A DNA stretch of 64,000 nt from Treponema sp. (GTDB taxonomy: Bacteria; Spirochaetota; Spirochaetia; Treponematales; Treponemataceae), in contig JAFUFU010000041.1 in assembly GCA_017469785.1 (NCBI GenBank), positions 1 through 64,000 of the forward strand, read 5' to 3'. The position numbers and the translations under genes were made by a program. Below the pieces are notes generated by a model. That model did no database searches. It was not told the origin of the DNA and worked only from the letters and a program-made list of their open reading frames with translations. Positions 1-8,170 of the stretch are shown here, in pieces. Each line of letters begins with the position of its first letter. Position 1 is the first letter of the stretch.

Positions 1-375
1 AGGGCAATCCTCAAAATCAAGACGACGGATCATTCCCTTCTCAAAGGCAGATTCCAGAAAATCTTTGAAGAGGAGTGGCAGGCAAAAAAATCAGAGCTTT
101 CCTCAAAATACGGAATCGAAAGCTATGAGGCAATCGGCACAAATGGCACCGAAGAAATCCGGAATCTTACTGATTATTCAAAAAACGGAAAGGGCGGCCT
201 TAAAATCCTCTTTTCCGACAAAAATAAAGCTCCCCTCGCGTACATTTGGATGCGGGGAAGCGGCACCGAGCCTGTTTTCCGGGTTCTCTGCGATGTAAAA
301 GGCAACAATAAGCCCCAAGAAGAATCTCTTCTCGAATGGGAAAGGCAGATGATTCTCAGGGCAGATGAAATATAA
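1..375 (+). CDS. Phosphohexomutase, C-terminal part (5' truncated by window edge)
   Basis: Frame 1 is open from the window edge to the TAA at 373-375, giving about 124 residues. The diagnostic feature is RGSGTEPVFRV near residue 90, the phosphate-binding loop of domain 4 in alpha-D-phosphohexomutases (phosphoglucomutase/phosphomannomutase superfamily), which interconvert hexose 1- and 6-phosphates in the cytoplasm. The catalytic serine and metal-binding parts lie outside the window, so substrate specificity cannot be read. A second complete mutase follows 118 bp downstream on the same strand; the two differ in the loop (RGSGTEP here, RPSGTEP there), so they are not a recent tandem duplication. 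Confidence 0.85.
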   Translation, partial: RAILKIKTTDHSLLKGRFQKIFEEEWQAKKSELSSKYGIESYEAIGTNGTEEIRNLTDYSKNGKGGLKILFSDKNKAPLAYIWMRGSGTEPVFRVLCDVKGNNKPQEESLLEWERQMILRADEI

Positions 376-480
376 AAATTCCACACAGAGCTTTGGAGCG
401 CACAGAGGGATTTAAATAAGGAAATATACTTCCTGAATCTGTAGACTCTCTGTGGTCTCTGTGCCTCTGTGAGGAATTTG
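376..480. repeat. CACAGAG-type intergenic inverted repeat, copy 1
   Basis: The left arm near 377-410 carries CACAGAG units (cacagagctt, cgcacagaggg). The right arm near 446-479 carries the complementary CTCTGTG units and ends in CTCTGTGAGGAATTT. It fills the gap between the two mutase genes, stopping just before the Shine-Dalgarno of the second. It is the first of nine related elements in the window. Confidence 0.75.
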
Positions 481-493
481 AAAGGAGAATAAA

Positions 494-2287
494 ATGGAAA
501 AATCAGAAATCCTTGAACGCGCGAAAAAATATATCGCCGACGAAAAAGATGAGCGCTTCCGAAAGGAAGTTGAGGAACTCGTTGCAAAGGCAGACGACAA
601 AGAAGCCCTCGCAGAGCTTGAGGACCGCTTCTATCAGACCCTTGAATTCGGAACAGGCGGCTTGCGCGGCGTAATGGGCGGCGGAACCAACCGCATGAAC
701 ACCCTTGAAATCAACCTGGCGACCCAGGGCTTGGCAAACTATGTCCTCAAAGCTTTCCCTGAAAAAGCAAAGGACGGCACTTTGAGCGCAGTCGTGGCCT
801 ATGACTCACGCAAGAACTCAGATGTTTTCGCTGAGGCTACAGCCCTTATTCTTGCCGCAAACGGAATCAAGGCCTATCTTTTCACAGGCCTTCGCCCGAC
901 CCCGGAGCTTTCCTTCGCAATCCGCGAGCTTAAGGCACAGACCGGCGTTGTCGTAACGGCTTCACACAACCCGCCCCAGTACAACGGCTACAAGGCATAC
1001 TGGGACAACGGCGCTCAGGTCATCGAGCCGCATGACGTTGGCATCATCAAAGAAGTAAATGCCGTCAAAGAAGTTAAGACAATCTCAAAAGAAGAGGCAA
1101 TCAAATCTGGCAAACTCGTCCTCATCGACAAAGAAATCGACGAGAAATTCTGGGCTATGTGTAAGGCTCAGCTTTTCCGCCCGGAGCTTATCAAAGAAAA
1201 GGCTTCGTCTGTCAAAATCGTCTACACACCTCTCCACGGAACAGGCGCAATGCACGTTGAGAAGGTTTTGGGCGATCTTGGCCTCAAAGTCATCACAGTT
1301 CCTGAGCAGCGTGATCCGGACGGAACTTTCCACACTGTTGAAAAGCCAAACCCGGAGGAAGCTCCGGCACTCAAAATGGCAGTTGCCCTTGGCGAAAAAG
1401 AAAAGGCTGACTGTGTAATGGCGACTGACCCTGACGCAGACCGCTTCGGAACCGCCTTCCCAGGAAAAGACGGCAAATTCGTCCTTCTTACAGGAAACCA
1501 GATGGGAGCCTTGCTCTGTGAATACATTCTTCTTTCACGAAAAGAATTGGGCAAACTCCCTGCAAACGGTGCTGTCATCCGCTCAATCGTAACTTCTCCA
1601 TTCTGTGACTACATCGCAAAAAAATATGGCATGAAGATGCACGAGTGTCTCACCGGCTTCAAATGGATTGCCGCTGTTGAAGACGAGTTCGAAAAAGACA
1701 ATTCAGAAACTTACGTATACGGCCTTGAGGAAAGCTACGGCTACAAGGTTGAGAAAGAGGTCATGGACAAAGACGGTGTTTCTGCCGCCGCAATGTGTGC
1801 CGAAATGACTTTGTACTGGGCTTCAAAAGGCAAATCAATCCTTGAGCACTTGGACGAAATGTACAAAGAGTACGGCTTCTTTGAGGACCGCGCAATCAGC
1901 CAGAACTTCCCAGGCTCTGCCGGAAAAGAAGTTATGGCCGGAATCATGACAAAGCTCCGCACCGAAGGCCTCAAAACCTTGGGCGGCAAAAAGGTCATCG
2001 AAATCCGCGACATTGGAAACGCTGTCTCTTACAATCCTGAAAATCCAGGGGCGAAAACAGAAATCAAGCTTCCTAAGTCGAACGTTCTCCAGTTCGTCCT
2101 TGAGGGAGGCACAATCGTTTCTGCCCGACCGTCTGGAACCGAGCCGAAAATCAAGTTCTACATCAACGCCCGCACGGAAGTTGGTGGCGCAAAATGCGAT
2201 GGCTGCCTTGCAGAAGCAAAAAAAGCATCTGCTTCTGTTTGTGACGCAATCACAGCGGACATCAAAGACTTGCTTTCTAAAGCTTAA
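494..2287 (+). CDS. Phosphoglucomutase/phosphomannomutase
   Basis: A 597-residue protein with the whole phosphohexomutase architecture. The catalytic phosphoserine loop TASHNPPQYNGYKAYW has Ser near residue 157. The metal-binding loop DPDADRFG is near residues 312-319 and the C-terminal phosphate-binding loop RPSGTEPKIKFY near 545. The family moves phosphate between C1 and C6 of glucose or mannose, linking glycolysis to nucleotide-sugar and glycan synthesis. Length and loops fit the large bacterial and eukaryotic PGM2-like group rather than GlmM. The ATG at 494 is preceded by AAAGGAG at a normal distance, lying just outside the upstream CACAGAG repeat. Exact substrate is inferred. Confidence 0.95.
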   Translation: MEKSEILERAKKYIADEKDERFRKEVEELVAKADDKEALAELEDRFYQTLEFGTGGLRGVMGGGTNRMNTLEINLATQGLANYVLKAFPEKAKDGTLSAVVAYDSRKNSDVFAEATALILAANGIKAYLFTGLRPTPELSFAIRELKAQTGVVVTASHNPPQYNGYKAYWDNGAQVIEPHDVGIIKEVNAVKEVKTISKEEAIKSGKLVLIDKEIDEKFWAMCKAQLFRPELIKEKASSVKIVYTPLHGTGAMHVEKVLGDLGLKVITVPEQRDPDGTFHTVEKPNPEEAPALKMAVALGEKEKADCVMATDPDADRFGTAFPGKDGKFVLLTGNQMGALLCEYILLSRKELGKLPANGAVIRSIVTSPFCDYIAKKYGMKMHECLTGFKWIAAVEDEFEKDNSETYVYGLEESYGYKVEKEVMDKDGVSAAAMCAEMTLYWASKGKSILEHLDEMYKEYGFFEDRAISQNFPGSAGKEVMAGIMTKLRTEGLKTLGGKKVIEIRDIGNAVSYNPENPGAKTEIKLPKSNVLQFVLEGGTIVSARPSGTEPKIKFYINARTEVGGAKCDGCLAEAKKASASVCDAITADIKDLLSKA

Positions 2288-2297
2288 GTAATTTTTT

Positions 2298-2370
2298 AAC
2301 CACAGATTATACAGGTGTCACAGATGAAATATATGAGTCTGTGCCACCTGCGTATAATCTGTGGATTTTT
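2298..2370. repeat. CACAGAT-type intergenic inverted repeat, copy 2
   Basis: Left arm ACCACAGATTATACAGG and a CACAGATG unit face GTCTGTGCCACCTG and TATAATCTGTGG on the right. The two arms are complementary and enclose only a few bases. The element sits between the mutase stop and the exonuclease start. A GTG at 2315 inside it would extend the exonuclease by 20 residues, but those residues would be repeat-encoded. Confidence 0.75.
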
Positions 2371-2374
2371 GTCT

Positions 2375-2965
2375 ATGCCTAAATCTCACCTTCACTTACT
2401 TAACGATTTCCGTCGCATGAAGAGGCTTCTTGACAGCGGGGCTGTTTTCTGTGCCATTGATACTGAAACAACGGGACTCAAGCCCGATGAGAACCGGATA
2501 ATCGAAATCGGAGCGGTAAAATTTAATAAAAACAGGGAAATCGGCCGCTTCTCGACACTTGTAAACCCCCGGGTTCTGATTCCATCATTTTGTCAGGAAC
2601 TGACAGGAATCACAAACAAAATGGTATTCGCCCAAAAAGAATTCCATGAAATCGCCCCATCCCTGCTGGATTTTTTAGATTCTTCCATTATTGTAGCTCA
2701 CAATGCGCAATTTGACCTCAGATTCATAAATGCCGAACTTTCACGTATGGAAATGGACACGCTTGCGAATCAGGCAATCGATACACTGAGATTCTCCCGC
2801 TGGACTTATCCTGAAAACGAACACTGGACGCTGCAGTTCCTCGCAAAACAATTCAATATCGAAGTCAAAAACGCCCACCGGGCTGAGGACGATGCAAGAG
2901 TCTGCATGGAAGTATTCTTCAAATGCATCGAAGGAAGTTTGGACAGGCAAAAGTCTATACATTGA
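2375..2965 (+). CDS. DEDDh 3'-5' exonuclease, DNA polymerase III epsilon-like
   Basis: Contains the three exonuclease motifs in order: FCAIDTETTGL (Exo I, Asp and Glu metal ligands), HNAQFDLRF (Exo II) and HRAEDDAR (Exo III with the DEDDh histidine). These define the DnaQ-like proofreading/exonuclease family that removes nucleotides from DNA 3' ends. At about 196 residues it is a stand-alone domain, so it could be the Pol III epsilon subunit or an RNase T/exonuclease relative. I chose ATG 2375 (MPKSHLHLL) over the in-frame GTG at 2315, because the extra residues would be encoded by the intergenic repeat. The Shine-Dalgarno is weak. Its TGA lies inside the -35 box of the next gene's promoter. 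Confidence 0.85.
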   Translation: MPKSHLHLLNDFRRMKRLLDSGAVFCAIDTETTGLKPDENRIIEIGAVKFNKNREIGRFSTLVNPRVLIPSFCQELTGITNKMVFAQKEFHEIAPSLLDFLDSSIIVAHNAQFDLRFINAELSRMEMDTLANQAIDTLRFSRWTYPENEHWTLQFLAKQFNIEVKNAHRAEDDARVCMEVFFKCIEGSLDRQKSIH

Positions 2966-2990
2966 CAGTAAAAAGCTACAATGATAAAAT
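2962..2990 (+). promoter_or_regulatory. Sigma-70-type promoter for the PpiD-like gene
   Basis: TTGACA (2962-2967), 17-bp spacer, TAAAAT (2985-2990), ending 36 bp before the ATG at 3027. The -35 box overlaps the stop codon of the exonuclease gene. Both boxes match consensus at 11 of 12 positions. Confidence 0.75.
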
Positions 2991-3026
2991 ATTTGTCACT
3001 ATTATTTTAAAATAAAGGAATGTTTT

Positions 3027-4511
3027 ATGAAAAATAAAATGCTTTGGGTAGGGTCAGTCATCATCCTCATCCTTTCTGTAATTTGTTTCGTTGTTTTCGG
3101 AGTCGGAACAGAATTAATCCGTGCACTCAAAGGTGAAGGAAACGGCATTTCATTCGGCAAATACAACGGCAAGGATATCGTCCTCGCTCCGGGAACTGAT
3201 TTTGCAAATGCCGTTCAGAACTACACGAACTATTTCCAGCAGCAGGGGCAGGAGCTTGACCAGACCGCATACTTCTATATTTACAACTACGCATTCAATT
3301 CCGCAGTTCAGTCAACGGCCTACAAAGATTCCGTCAAAAAATCAGGATATAAACCGAGTTCCAAGGAGATTTCCCGAGCTATTCTTCCATATTTTCTCAA
3401 TGCTGACGGAAAATTTGATCCCAAAATCTACAATCAGGTTTCAAATGCCGACAAAGAATCATTGAAATCAAACATCACGGAACAGCTTACATTACAGCGG
3501 TTCAGCGATGACAACTTCGGCTCATCAAAATCTTTGGGAGACTACACTTTCTACGGTCTCAAATCAAGCGAAAAAGAGTCTGAATTCCTCGCTTCCCTCA
3601 ATTCTGAAAAACGAGCCTTCGACACAGTTGCTTTTGACAAATCTTCATATCCTGCCTCAGAAATCAAAAAATTCGGCGAGGAAAACATCCAGCTCTTTGA
3701 CAGCTACGCGCTTTCGGTAATCACCGTAAAAGACGAGACGCAGGCGAAGAAATTACAGGCTCAGATTGCAAACAACGAGATTACCTTTGCCGATGCCGTT
3801 ACAGAATATTCAGAAAAATACTACTCAGACGGTGACGGCGTCGTAAAACAGAATTTCGCATATCAAATCAAGGAAAACCTCGAGAACGAGGATGATTTTG
3901 CACAGATTCAGTCGCTTGCAAAAGATTCAATCAGCCCAGTCATCAAGACAAAACGAGGTTATTCAATTTATCAGGGCAGGGGTGAAAAAACCGGCGCTGA
4001 TATCGAGGACTCAGCAACTCTCGATGTAATCAAGAATTACATAACCACAAACAAGCAGGATGTCATCGAGAGCTATTTCACTGAAAAAGCAAAGTCTTTC
4101 ATCTCACGGGCAACAATTTCAGGTTTTGAATCGGCCGCGTCAGAAGCCGGAGTTGAAATTGCTTCTATCCCGGCCTTCCCGCTCAACTACAGCAATGTCT
4201 CAATCGCTTCAAGCCTTGACTCATCAAAGGCAAAGGCTTTCGTAAACGCAAGCACAAACGAGGACTTCCTCAAAAAAGCATTCTCAATGAAGCTGGGCGA
4301 TATTTCAGAGCCGCTTTCAATGGGAAATTACATCACCGTATTCAAGCTCACCGATATCCAGAACGAAAAAGCAGACGATGACGCTTCTGACGTTTTGAAA
4401 AACGAGATTGCATCTTACGACCAGAGCAGCGCACAGTCAGCTCTTCTTTCTAGTCCAAAAGTAGAAAACAATGTCTTTATGACATATTCAAATAATTTCG
4501 CATCTCGCTAA
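3027..4511 (+). CDS. SurA/PpiD-like periplasmic folding factor (peptidyl-prolyl isomerase family)
   Basis: A 494-residue protein with one N-terminal membrane segment (about residues 5-26, LWVGSVIILILSVICFVVFGVG) and a long extracytoplasmic part. Residues about 80-170 look like the SurA/PpiD N-terminal chaperone region (YIYNYAFNSAVQSTAYKDSVKKSGYKPSSKEI). Residues about 225-330 resemble a degenerate parvulin domain (FADAVTEYSEKYYSDGDG, then SISPVIKTKRGYSIYQ). The family assists folding of exported and outer-membrane proteins. It is anchored like PpiD. It has its own promoter (2962-2990), and the DUF115 gene follows after 12 nt, so the two are probably co-transcribed. Isomerase activity is not assured. 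Confidence 0.8.
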   Translation: MKNKMLWVGSVIILILSVICFVVFGVGTELIRALKGEGNGISFGKYNGKDIVLAPGTDFANAVQNYTNYFQQQGQELDQTAYFYIYNYAFNSAVQSTAYKDSVKKSGYKPSSKEISRAILPYFLNADGKFDPKIYNQVSNADKESLKSNITEQLTLQRFSDDNFGSSKSLGDYTFYGLKSSEKESEFLASLNSEKRAFDTVAFDKSSYPASEIKKFGEENIQLFDSYALSVITVKDETQAKKLQAQIANNEITFADAVTEYSEKYYSDGDGVVKQNFAYQIKENLENEDDFAQIQSLAKDSISPVIKTKRGYSIYQGRGEKTGADIEDSATLDVIKNYITTNKQDVIESYFTEKAKSFISRATISGFESAASEAGVEIASIPAFPLNYSNVSIASSLDSSKAKAFVNASTNEDFLKKAFSMKLGDISEPLSMGNYITVFKLTDIQNEKADDDASDVLKNEIASYDQSSAQSALLSSPKVENNVFMTYSNNFASR

Positions 4512-4523
4512 GAGGAGCCTTAT

Positions 4524-6287
4524 TTGCAAGACCATTTGGAGAAGCCTGATACGGTTTCCCGCGAAGAGCCCTGCCTGGTTGATACCGGACGGGGCTTTTC
4601 CGTTTCATACAGAAACAGATTTCTCTATTCAAAATACGCTCCGGAGCGAGCCGTTTTAAGTACAATTGATTCCTTCGTCATGCTTCCAGGCTCCCTGGTG
4701 CTTGCTTTCTCCCCTGCCCTTTGGCTAGGTCTCCCGGAATTGCTCAAAAAACTTCCGGAAAGCAGTTTCGTTCTCGGAATCGAGACAGACTGTCTTTTGC
4801 ATGAATTTGCAGAAAACCAGCTGCAGAAACTGAAAAGCAGCTCCGAAAATCCAGCTTTTTCAAAAGTCGCAATGCTTCCTTTTGTCGAAAACGAGTATCT
4901 TGTGAATATTCTTTCAGGCATGAGTAAGTCACGGTGCGAATCTCTTCCCCATATTTCGACTTTCCGGCGCGCCCTTCCGATTGACATGAGCGCTGGCACA
5001 CAGTTCGACAAGGAAAACTACGGAAAGATTGCCGCACTAGCGCAAAATGCGATTGCTTCGTTTTGGAAAAATCGAATAACACTTACAAAACTCGGACGAC
5101 TTTTTTCACGAAACATATTCAAGAACCTTCCAAGGCTGCCGGAATCTATTCCTTTCGGGTCTCTGCGGGGAAGCGTTTCCATACCAATTTTTGTTTTCGG
5201 TGCCGGAGAAAGCCTTGAAACAACTCTCAAAACAATTCCAAAGTCTCTGCTTGAAAGATGTTTTATCATCGCCGTGGACGCAGCGGCTCCTGCCCTAAAA
5301 GCCCACAGCCTGAAAATTCACGCCGTCTGTGCGCTGGAAGGACAACTTGCTATCGAAAAAGCATACATAGGCGGGAGTGCAAAGGAATCGCTTATCATTG
5401 CGGATATGTGTTCACGGGAGCGTGTGACAAGTCATACGCAAAGAGCCGTCACATATTTTGCTTCTAAATTTACAGATGCGGAATTTTTTACCGGGATGTG
5501 CAAAAAGGATTTTTTTCCGCCGGCGATTCCTTCTCTGGGTTCAGTGGGCTTAACTGCCGTATATGTCGCACTGATGCTGCGTGAAAGTCAAAACATTCCT
5601 GTCTTTATCACGGGCCTTGATTTTTCCTTCTCTCTGGGGCGAACTCACGCAAAAAACACACCAGCCCACATTGCCCGGCTTTGCGCCATGGACAGGCTTA
5701 ATCCTGCCGAAAATTATGCCGCGGCATTCCGCATGGGAGCAAAAGAAATAAAGGGCAAGAACAATACTTCCGTTTTCACAGACACGGCCCTTGAAGGCTA
5801 CAGCGCAAGTTTCGCTGATTTTTTCAGCGGCACTGTAAATCTTTACGATGCAGGAGAACAGGGGCTTCCCCTTTCAATACAGCAGATTTCATCGGAAAAA
5901 CTGGCGGCATATCTGGAAACGCTGGATTCCACCGCAGCTTCTGCTATCAGGGGCCAGGATTTGCATTTTTCTGAAACTTCCCCAAAAGAAAAAGCCCACA
6001 AGATTCATGAAATAAGGGAGTATCTTGAAAAAGAGGAAAAATCCCTGAACCGCATAAAGGAGCTTCTGATGTTCGGAAAAGACGTGGCAAGCTGCTCCTG
6101 CTCTGTCGAAGAGGAGCTTCATGCACTAATCGAGCCCAGAGAATATCTCTTCCTCCACTTTCCCGACGGTTACAAATGCACCCCCAGCGACATAAGCTTC
6201 CTAAAACGGGTGCGGGGCCAAATCGACTTCTTCCTGAAAGACATAAAAAACGAATTGAAAGAGATGGATGCGGATAAGCGCAGATAA
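4524..6287 (+). CDS. DUF115 motility-associated factor glycosyltransferase family protein
   Basis: A 587-residue protein. Residues about 225-440 match the DUF115/MAF core, with a nucleotide-sugar-type Rossmann start (FVFGAGESLETTL), AVDAAAPALKAH, PAIPSLGSVGLTAVYVALML and VFITGLDFSFSLGRTHAKNTP. Characterised MAF proteins transfer nonulosonic acids to flagellins; in spirochaetes the family is linked to flagellar glycosylation. That role is inferred here. The start is TTG at 4524, supported by AGAGGAG at 4511-4517 only 12 nt after the PpiD-like stop. The C-terminal residues DADKRR and the stop are encoded by the left arm of the CGCAGAT repeat at 6266. Confidence 0.85.
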   Translation: MQDHLEKPDTVSREEPCLVDTGRGFSVSYRNRFLYSKYAPERAVLSTIDSFVMLPGSLVLAFSPALWLGLPELLKKLPESSFVLGIETDCLLHEFAENQLQKLKSSSENPAFSKVAMLPFVENEYLVNILSGMSKSRCESLPHISTFRRALPIDMSAGTQFDKENYGKIAALAQNAIASFWKNRITLTKLGRLFSRNIFKNLPRLPESIPFGSLRGSVSIPIFVFGAGESLETTLKTIPKSLLERCFIIAVDAAAPALKAHSLKIHAVCALEGQLAIEKAYIGGSAKESLIIADMCSRERVTSHTQRAVTYFASKFTDAEFFTGMCKKDFFPPAIPSLGSVGLTAVYVALMLRESQNIPVFITGLDFSFSLGRTHAKNTPAHIARLCAMDRLNPAENYAAAFRMGAKEIKGKNNTSVFTDTALEGYSASFADFFSGTVNLYDAGEQGLPLSIQQISSEKLAAYLETLDSTAASAIRGQDLHFSETSPKEKAHKIHEIREYLEKEEKSLNRIKELLMFGKDVASCSCSVEEELHALIEPREYLFLHFPDGYKCTPSDISFLKRVRGQIDFFLKDIKNELKEMDADKRR

Positions 6288-6330
6288 AAGAAAAGCAGAC
6301 TTATTTTTTATCTGCGTGAATACGCGTATC
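6266..6330. repeat. CGCAGAT-type inverted repeat / bidirectional terminator, copy 3
   Basis: Left arm GCGGATAAGCGCAGATAAAA faces TTTTTATCTGCGTGAATACGC. It lies between convergent DUF115 (plus) and lepA (minus). The A/T flanks of the CGCAGATAAA stem give a T-run on either strand, so it could terminate transcription both ways. It follows the same 9-bp pattern as the CACAGAG elements and also encodes the end of the DUF115 protein. Confidence 0.65.
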
Positions 6331-8133
6331 CTACTCTTCTTTCTCTTTAAGAACTGCAAGGAATGCGCTCTGAGGAAGCTCTACGTTTCCAATCATCTTC
6401 ATGCGCTTTTTGCCTTCCTTCTGCTTTTCAAGGAGCTTTCGTTTTCGGGTCACGTCACCGCCGTAACACTTAGCGAGGACATCCTTTCGCACAGGATTCA
6501 CAGTCTCGCGGGCAATAATCTGGCTTCCGATTGCCCCCTGAATGGCGATTTTAAATTGCTGGCGTGAAATCTCGCCCTTGAGCCGCTCACAGACCTTTTT
6601 AGCCCGGACTGCAGCCTCAGGCTTGTAGGCCAGCTGAGAAAGGGCGTCCACAGGCTTTCCGTTCAAGAGAATGTCAACTTTTACAAGATCAGTCTGCTGG
6701 TAGTCAGTCACCTCATAATCAAAAGAAGCATAACCACGGCTGTAACTCTTCAATTTATCGTAAAAATCAAAGAGGACTTCTGCCAGCGGCATTTCATATG
6801 TAAGCTCAACGCGTTTTTCGTCTAGATAGGTCATGTTTTTCTGGACCCCACGTTTTTCGGTGCAGAGATTCATGATTGCGCCGATGTAGTCCGTTGGCGT
6901 GATAATCGTCGCTTTGATGTATGGCTCCCAGGATTCCTGGATTTTCGTCTCGGGGAATTCCGTAGGATTGTCGATAATCTGCTCCGTACCGTTGGTAAGC
7001 TTAACCTTGTACTGAACGCTTGGAGCCGTAAAAATTACGGCCTGATCATAGTCACGCTCAAGACGCTCTTGAATTATTTCGAGATGAAGGAGTCCGAGGA
7101 AACCGCAACGGAAGCCGTTTCCCAGGGCAAGAGAATTGTCCTTTTCATAGATAAGAGAAGCATCGTTCAGCTTGAGTTTTTCCATGCTCTCTTTGAGCTC
7201 CTCATAGTCATTTGAATCAATTGGATAAATCGAAGAGAAGACGACGGGTTTTACTTCCTTGAATCCGCCCAAAGGCTCGTCAGCAGGATTGTCCGCAAGA
7301 GTCACGGTATCACCAACGCGGACGTCGCTTACAGTTTTTACGCCTGAGATAATGTAGCCGACATCTCCAGCCTCTAGATAAGGCTTTTCCTCGTAATTGA
7401 TTTTGAAGATACCAATCTGGTCAACTTTATAATCAGTATTATTGGACATGAAGCGAATCACATCGCCTTTCTTGATTCTGCCTTCTTTGACACGAATGTG
7501 AATGATGACACCCCGGTATTCATCATAGTGACAGTCAAATATCAAGGCCTGAGCCTTGCCATCAGGATTTCCAGTAGGAGCAGGGAATTTCGTGACAATG
7601 GCTTCCATTAAGTCATCAATTCCCTCGCCGGTTTTTGCGCTTACAGGAACGGCATCGCCTGAGTCCAAGCCCAAATCGTGGTCAATTTGCTTCTTCACGT
7701 TGGGCAAGTCCGCGCTTGGAAGGTCGATTTTATTAATAACAGGCACAATGGTCAAATCCTGCTCCATAGCCATGTAAAGATTGGAGACAGTCTGGCTTTC
7801 AACGCCCTGTGAGGCATCAATCAAAAGAAGTGCCCCCTCACAGGATGCGATGGCTCTGCTGACTTCATATGAAAAGTCAACGTGGCCCGGGGTGTCAACG
7901 AAATTCAGCTCGTAATCATGGCCGTCCTTTGCCCGGTATGGAATGGTGACAGCCTGACTTTTTATAGTTATGCCCCGCTCGCGCTCAATGTCCATGTTAT
8001 CGAGAATCTGATTCATCATCTGGCGGTCGTCGATAATTTTCGCCTTTTGAATCAGTCGGTCTGCAAGCGTGGACTTTCCGTGGTCGATGTGCGCAACGAT
8101 ACAAAAATTGCGCTTGTATTTCATTTCTGTCAT
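6331..8133 (-). CDS. lepA: Elongation factor 4 (LepA), back-translocating ribosomal GTPase
   Basis: A 600-residue protein, full length for LepA. G1 is AHIDHGKSTLADRL near residue 13. Switch II/G3 is DTPGHVDFSYEV and G4 is NKIDLPSADLPN. The LepA-specific C-terminal domain (GGDVTRKRKLLEKQKEGKKRMK) is present. LepA acts on stalled or mistranslocated ribosomes and is encoded by nearly all bacteria. ATG 8133 is preceded by GGAG eight nt upstream. The gene is convergent with DUF115 and ends right at the CGCAGAT hairpin. The HtrA-like gene lies 37 bp upstream on the same strand. Confidence 0.98.
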   Translation of the reverse strand: MTEMKYKRNFCIVAHIDHGKSTLADRLIQKAKIIDDRQMMNQILDNMDIERERGITIKSQAVTIPYRAKDGHDYELNFVDTPGHVDFSYEVSRAIASCEGALLLIDASQGVESQTVSNLYMAMEQDLTIVPVINKIDLPSADLPNVKKQIDHDLGLDSGDAVPVSAKTGEGIDDLMEAIVTKFPAPTGNPDGKAQALIFDCHYDEYRGVIIHIRVKEGRIKKGDVIRFMSNNTDYKVDQIGIFKINYEEKPYLEAGDVGYIISGVKTVSDVRVGDTVTLADNPADEPLGGFKEVKPVVFSSIYPIDSNDYEELKESMEKLKLNDASLIYEKDNSLALGNGFRCGFLGLLHLEIIQERLERDYDQAVIFTAPSVQYKVKLTNGTEQIIDNPTEFPETKIQESWEPYIKATIITPTDYIGAIMNLCTEKRGVQKNMTYLDEKRVELTYEMPLAEVLFDFYDKLKSYSRGYASFDYEVTDYQQTDLVKVDILLNGKPVDALSQLAYKPEAAVRAKKVCERLKGEISRQQFKIAIQGAIGSQIIARETVNPVRKDVLAKCYGGDVTRKRKLLEKQKEGKKRMKMIGNVELPQSAFLAVLKEKEE

Positions 8134-8170
8134 AATTTCTCCATTATAATTCTGAATTTTGGCTCAGAAT

